Origin: Candidatus Aalborgicola bjergmarkensis | GTDB taxonomy: Bacteria; Pseudomonadota; Gammaproteobacteria; Burkholderiales; Burkholderiaceae_C | Reading direction: 5' to 3' | NCBI GenBank assembly: GCA_016708725.1 | Contig: JADJFE010000007.1 | Location: forward strand, 186,001-250,000 | DNA: 64,000 nucleotides | Shown: positions 60,993 through 64,000 of the stretch, one piece after another | Layout of the letters: each line of letters begins with the position of its first letter | How positions within the stretch are numbered: the first letter of the stretch is position 1 | Notes under the pieces: model-generated | What the model was told of the DNA's origin: nothing | Seen by the model: only the letters and a program-made list of their open reading frames with translations | Database searches by the model: none | Position numbers and translations under genes: made by a program

Positions 60993-63124
60993 TGACTAGC
61001 AAAAATCTTCTGGTTGAACTGTTTGTTGAAGAACTGCCGCCCAAGGCGCTCAAGAAACTGGGCGAAGCGTTTGCCAACGGTCTGGCAGAACAACTCAAGG
61101 CCCAGGGTCTGCTGAACACCGATTCGCAGACCACGGCCTATGCAACACCACGCCGCCTGGCCGCGCACATCAGCCACGTCTGGCTCAAGGCCGAGGACAA
61201 GGCCGTGCGACAAAAGCTCATGCCCGTCTCCGTCGGGCTCGATGCTGCAGGCCATGCCACCCCTGCCCTGCTCAAAAAACTTGCAGCACTTGGGGCCGAT
61301 GTGAGCAACCCGGCAGCCGCTGTAGCCGCACTCAAGCGTGCGCCCGATGGCAAGGCCGAAGCGCTGTTTTACGACAACCTCGTCACCGGCGCCACGCTGG
61401 ATACCGGCTTGCAAAAAGCGCTCGAAGACACCATTGCCAAGCTTCCCATCCCCAAGGTCATGAGTTACCAGCTGGAGCGCGACTGTGCCTTGCCCGGCTG
61501 GAGCAGCGTACATTTCGTGCGCCCCGCGCATGGTCTGGTGGCTTTGCATGGCAGCACCGTGGTTCCGGTTACCGTCCTGGGATTGACGGCTGGCTCGACC
61601 ACCCACGGCCACCGCTTTGAAGCAGCATTGTCGCCCGTGCCGATTGTCGATGCCGACACTTATGCCGCAACGCTGGCACGCGATGGCGCGGTGATTGCCT
61701 CCTTTGCCGAGCGCCGCGCCGAAATCGTGCGGCAACTCACGGCTGCTGCCGCAACGTTTGGCAAAGGGATACATCCGATTGAGGACGACGCCCTGCTCGA
61801 CGAAGTAACCGCCCTGGTGGAGCGCCCCAAAGTGCTGGTCTGTACTTTTGACAAGGAATTTCTGGATGTGCCGCAGGAATGCCTGATCCTGACCATGAAA
61901 GCCAACCAGAAATATTTTCCGCTCCTGGACGCACAAGGGCGACTGAGCCACCAGTTTCTGGTGGTCAGCAATATCTCGCCCGCTGACGCCAGCGCGGTGA
62001 TCGAGGGCAACGAGCGCGTGGTGCGTCCGCGCCTGGCCGATGCCAAGTTTTTCTTCGACCAGGATCGCAAGAAAACCCTGGAGTCGCGCGTTGCGGGTCT
62101 GGACAAAGTGGTTTACCACAACAAACTCGGCAGCCAGGGCGCGCGGGTTGAGCGGGTGCGCGCCATTGCGCGTGGCATTGCCGCCCGGATGGGCGACGCG
62201 CAGCTGGTCGCGCAGGCCGACAAGGCCGCCATGCTGGCCAAAGCCGACCTGGTCAGCGATATGGTGGGTGAGTTCCCGGAATTGCAAGGCATCATGGGGC
62301 GCTACTACGCGCAAAACGATGGACTCGGCAACGCAGTGGCCGATGCCATTGAAGACCACTACAAACCACGCTTTGCCGGTGATACCCTGCCACGCAATAC
62401 AACCGGCGTGGTGCTGGCGCTGGCGGACAAGCTCGAAACACTGGTGGGCATGTTCGGCATTGGCAATTTGCCGACCGGAGACAAGGACCCCTTCGCCCTG
62501 CGCCGCCACGCGCTGGGCGTGATTCGCATGCTGGTGGAGAAGGATTTACCGCTTGAACTGGAACAACTGCTGCAGGCTGCGCATACGGTATTTGGCGCGC
62601 ACATCACCGATGCCACGACGGCTCTGCTGGACTTCATGTTTGAGCGGCTGGCTGGCTCCCTGCGCGAACAAGGCTACAGCCCCCAGGAAGTGGATGCCGT
62701 TCTGGCCTTGCGCCCGCAACGTCTGGGCGATGTGTCCAAACGCTTAGGGGCAGTGCGCAGTTTTGCCGCCCTTCCCGAAGCCGCCGCCCTGGCCGCCGCC
62801 AACAAGCGTATTGGCAATATTCTCAAGAAAGAACCGGATGTCGATGCCCATGTCAGCGAAATCCTGCTGCGTGAGCCTGCGGAAATTGCCCTCTGCGCGG
62901 CAATGAAGGAAACCGTCCCCGCAGCCGATGCACGTTTTGAAGCCGGGGACTACACCGGCGCACTCCAGACCCTCGCGGCGCTGCGCACCCCGGTGGACGC
63001 CTTTTTTGAGGGTGTCATGGTCAATGCCGAAGCCCCGGAGCTGCGCTTGAACCGCCAGGGTTTACTCAAGCGACTGCATCTGGCCATGAACCGTGTGGCA
63101 GACCTGTCACGCCTGGCAAGTTGA
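60989..63124 (+). CDS. glyS: Glycine--tRNA ligase, beta subunit
   Basis: GlyS binds tRNA and is needed for charging. The 711-residue protein begins with MMTSKNLLVELFVEELPPKALKKLGEAFANGL. It includes MKANQKYFPLLDAQG, ADAKFFFDQDRKK and the HD-like and anticodon-binding C-terminal region (about 560-700). The upstream open frame is glyQ sequence in another frame, so the ATGA overlap at 60989 is used. Confidence 0.98.
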   Translation: MMTSKNLLVELFVEELPPKALKKLGEAFANGLAEQLKAQGLLNTDSQTTAYATPRRLAAHISHVWLKAEDKAVRQKLMPVSVGLDAAGHATPALLKKLAALGADVSNPAAAVAALKRAPDGKAEALFYDNLVTGATLDTGLQKALEDTIAKLPIPKVMSYQLERDCALPGWSSVHFVRPAHGLVALHGSTVVPVTVLGLTAGSTTHGHRFEAALSPVPIVDADTYAATLARDGAVIASFAERRAEIVRQLTAAAATFGKGIHPIEDDALLDEVTALVERPKVLVCTFDKEFLDVPQECLILTMKANQKYFPLLDAQGRLSHQFLVVSNISPADASAVIEGNERVVRPRLADAKFFFDQDRKKTLESRVAGLDKVVYHNKLGSQGARVERVRAIARGIAARMGDAQLVAQADKAAMLAKADLVSDMVGEFPELQGIMGRYYAQNDGLGNAVADAIEDHYKPRFAGDTLPRNTTGVVLALADKLETLVGMFGIGNLPTGDKDPFALRRHALGVIRMLVEKDLPLELEQLLQAAHTVFGAHITDATTALLDFMFERLAGSLREQGYSPQEVDAVLALRPQRLGDVSKRLGAVRSFAALPEAAALAAANKRIGNILKKEPDVDAHVSEILLREPAEIALCAAMKETVPAADARFEAGDYTGALQTLAALRTPVDAFFEGVMVNAEAPELRLNRQGLLKRLHLAMNRVADLSRLAS

Positions 63125-63133
63125 TTGGCATCC

Positions 63134-63718
63134 ATGAAACTCGTCATCATTGACCGCGACGGCACCATCAACGAAGACAGTGCCGACTACATCAGATCAC
63201 CCGAAGAGTGGATTCCGCTGCCAAACGCACTTGAAGCCATAGCGCGCATGAACCAGGCCGGTTGGCACGTAGTGGTGGCAAGCAACCAGTCCGGGCTGGG
63301 ACGCGGTTTGTTTGATGTTGCTTCGCTCAACGCCATACACGCCAAAATGCACACCATGCTGGCGGCCATGGGTGGGCGCGTGGATGCTATCTTTTATTGC
63401 CCGCATGCGCCTGACGTGGGCTGCCAGTGCCGCAAACCCAAGCCGGGTTTGTATGAACAAATCGGTGAACGCTACGCTTTGGACTTGCAGAACGTGCCAG
63501 CCGTCGGTGACTCCGTGCGCGATCTGGTTGCCGCCGCCGCTGTAGGGTGTACGCCCCATCTGGTACTAACCGGCAAGTCCGCCGACTACCAGGGCCAGGA
63601 CAACTTGCCTGACGGTTGCCCTGAAGGCACGATAGCCCACGCTGATCTGGCGGCATTCGCACAGTACCTGGTGGGGCAGGATGCGCAAGCCTCGCAGCCT
63701 GCGGCCCTTACGCGCTAG
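63134..63718 (+). CDS. gmhB: D-glycero-beta-D-manno-heptose-1,7-bisphosphate 7-phosphatase
   Basis: GmhB removes the C7 phosphate in the pathway to ADP-heptose for the LPS core. The 194-residue HAD phosphatase shows IDRDGTINED (nucleophile Asp, about 7-16), VVVASNQSGLGRGLF, the four zinc ligands in CPHAPDVGCQCRKPKPGLY, and AVGDSVRDL. The ATG at 63134 is preferred to the TTG at 63125. Confidence 0.95.
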   Translation: MKLVIIDRDGTINEDSADYIRSPEEWIPLPNALEAIARMNQAGWHVVVASNQSGLGRGLFDVASLNAIHAKMHTMLAAMGGRVDAIFYCPHAPDVGCQCRKPKPGLYEQIGERYALDLQNVPAVGDSVRDLVAAAAVGCTPHLVLTGKSADYQGQDNLPDGCPEGTIAHADLAAFAQYLVGQDAQASQPAALTR

Positions 63719-63776
63719 TTCCGGCCCGTATGCCGCACATCCAGGCACTACGGTAATCCCAACCTGATCAGCACCT

Positions 63777-64000
63777 ATGTCCGTCATTCGATCCATTTTG
63801 CACATGCTCTGGATGGCGCTGACCATCGTGCCGTTCTCCCTGGCTATCGTGCTCGCGGCTTTTTTGGGCGTCAGCCGGGCACAGCGTTACCGCATAGCCG
63901 CAACATGGCTGGGTCTTTGCAGCCTCAGCGGTGGGCGCTGGCTCTTGGGTATTCACACGCGCGTCACGGGTATGGAAAACCTGCCAACGGGAGAAAAAAG
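63777..64000 (+). CDS. plsC: 1-acyl-sn-glycerol-3-phosphate acyltransferase, 5' part
   Basis: From the ATG at 63777 the frame is open to the window end: 74 residues with a hydrophobic helix (LTIVPFSLAIVLAAFLGV), then LGLCSLSGGRWLLGIHTRVTGMENLP. The VTGMENLP segment just before the expected NHxxxxD motif matches PlsC-like acyltransferases. The catalytic motif lies outside the window. It follows gmhB, as is common in Burkholderiales. Confidence 0.75.
   Translation, partial: MSVIRSILHMLWMALTIVPFSLAIVLAAFLGVSRAQRYRIAATWLGLCSLSGGRWLLGIHTRVTGMENLPTGEK

Noticed and set aside
60902..62509. Long open frame (535 codons) on the minus strand across glyQ/glyS
   Set aside because: It lies fully antisense to glyQ/glyS, which match their families over their whole length; long antisense frames are common at this GC content.

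Overview
The window is about 64 kb from a betaproteobacterium, most likely order Burkholderiales and family Comamonadaceae (a Rhodoferax-like genome is my guess). The evidence is the conserved rpsB-tsf-pyrH-frr-uppS-cdsA-dxr-rseP-bamA-skp-lpxD-fabZ-lpxA-lpxB-rnhB block, a CIRCE element in front of rpoH, lipase next to its foldase, and many copies of a short intergenic repeat of a kind I associate with Comamonadaceae. No tRNA, rRNA or CRISPR array was recognised.

Layout. 1-6724 (minus strand): a partial exported protein, the type IV pilus genes pilD, pilC and pilB, NAD(P)HX repair (nnr) and an MBL-fold hydrolase. 6933-21109 (plus): the translation / isoprenoid / outer-membrane / lipid A block ending in rnhB. 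21110-30365: an accessory island. It holds three copies of the rnhB 3' end, one complete and one decayed toxin-antitoxin module, five tandem Rpn/DUF4351 genes and an IS4-family element with intact ends and a 9-bp target duplication. 30430-38217: M50 peptidase, DsbA-like protein, purC, class II aldolase, a degenerate HD-GYP protein, retropepsin-like protease, YajQ, murB, a CopD-like membrane protein and a TetR regulator. 38338-41808: a molybdopterin oxidoreductase, ferredoxin reductase and ferredoxin, divergent from the TetR gene. 41809-45270: a repeat-rich stretch with small genes and a DEAD-box helicase. 45271-50818: yicC, a Ser/Thr kinase-PP2C phosphatase pair, rph, rdgB and hemW. 50827-54376: a small conserved protein, lipase and foldase, and the Fe-S carrier ApbC. 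54553-64000: response regulator, AhpD-like protein, folE, a BLUF photoreceptor, rpoH, corC, lnt, glyQS, gmhB and the start of a plsC-like gene.

The most unusual part is 21-29 kb. Each Rpn gene has a short conserved repeat (element A) just upstream. Each also carries a strong internal Shine-Dalgarno plus in-frame ATG that would give a separate 77-89 residue C-terminal protein, the layout reported for intragenic Rpn antitoxins. The (M/I/V)QQG linker differs in length between copies. Upstream, the rnhB tail, the inverted repeat element and its loop recur three times with different cargo (ParE module, BrnA-like module, or none). This looks like a duplicating cassette site anchored on a housekeeping gene tail.
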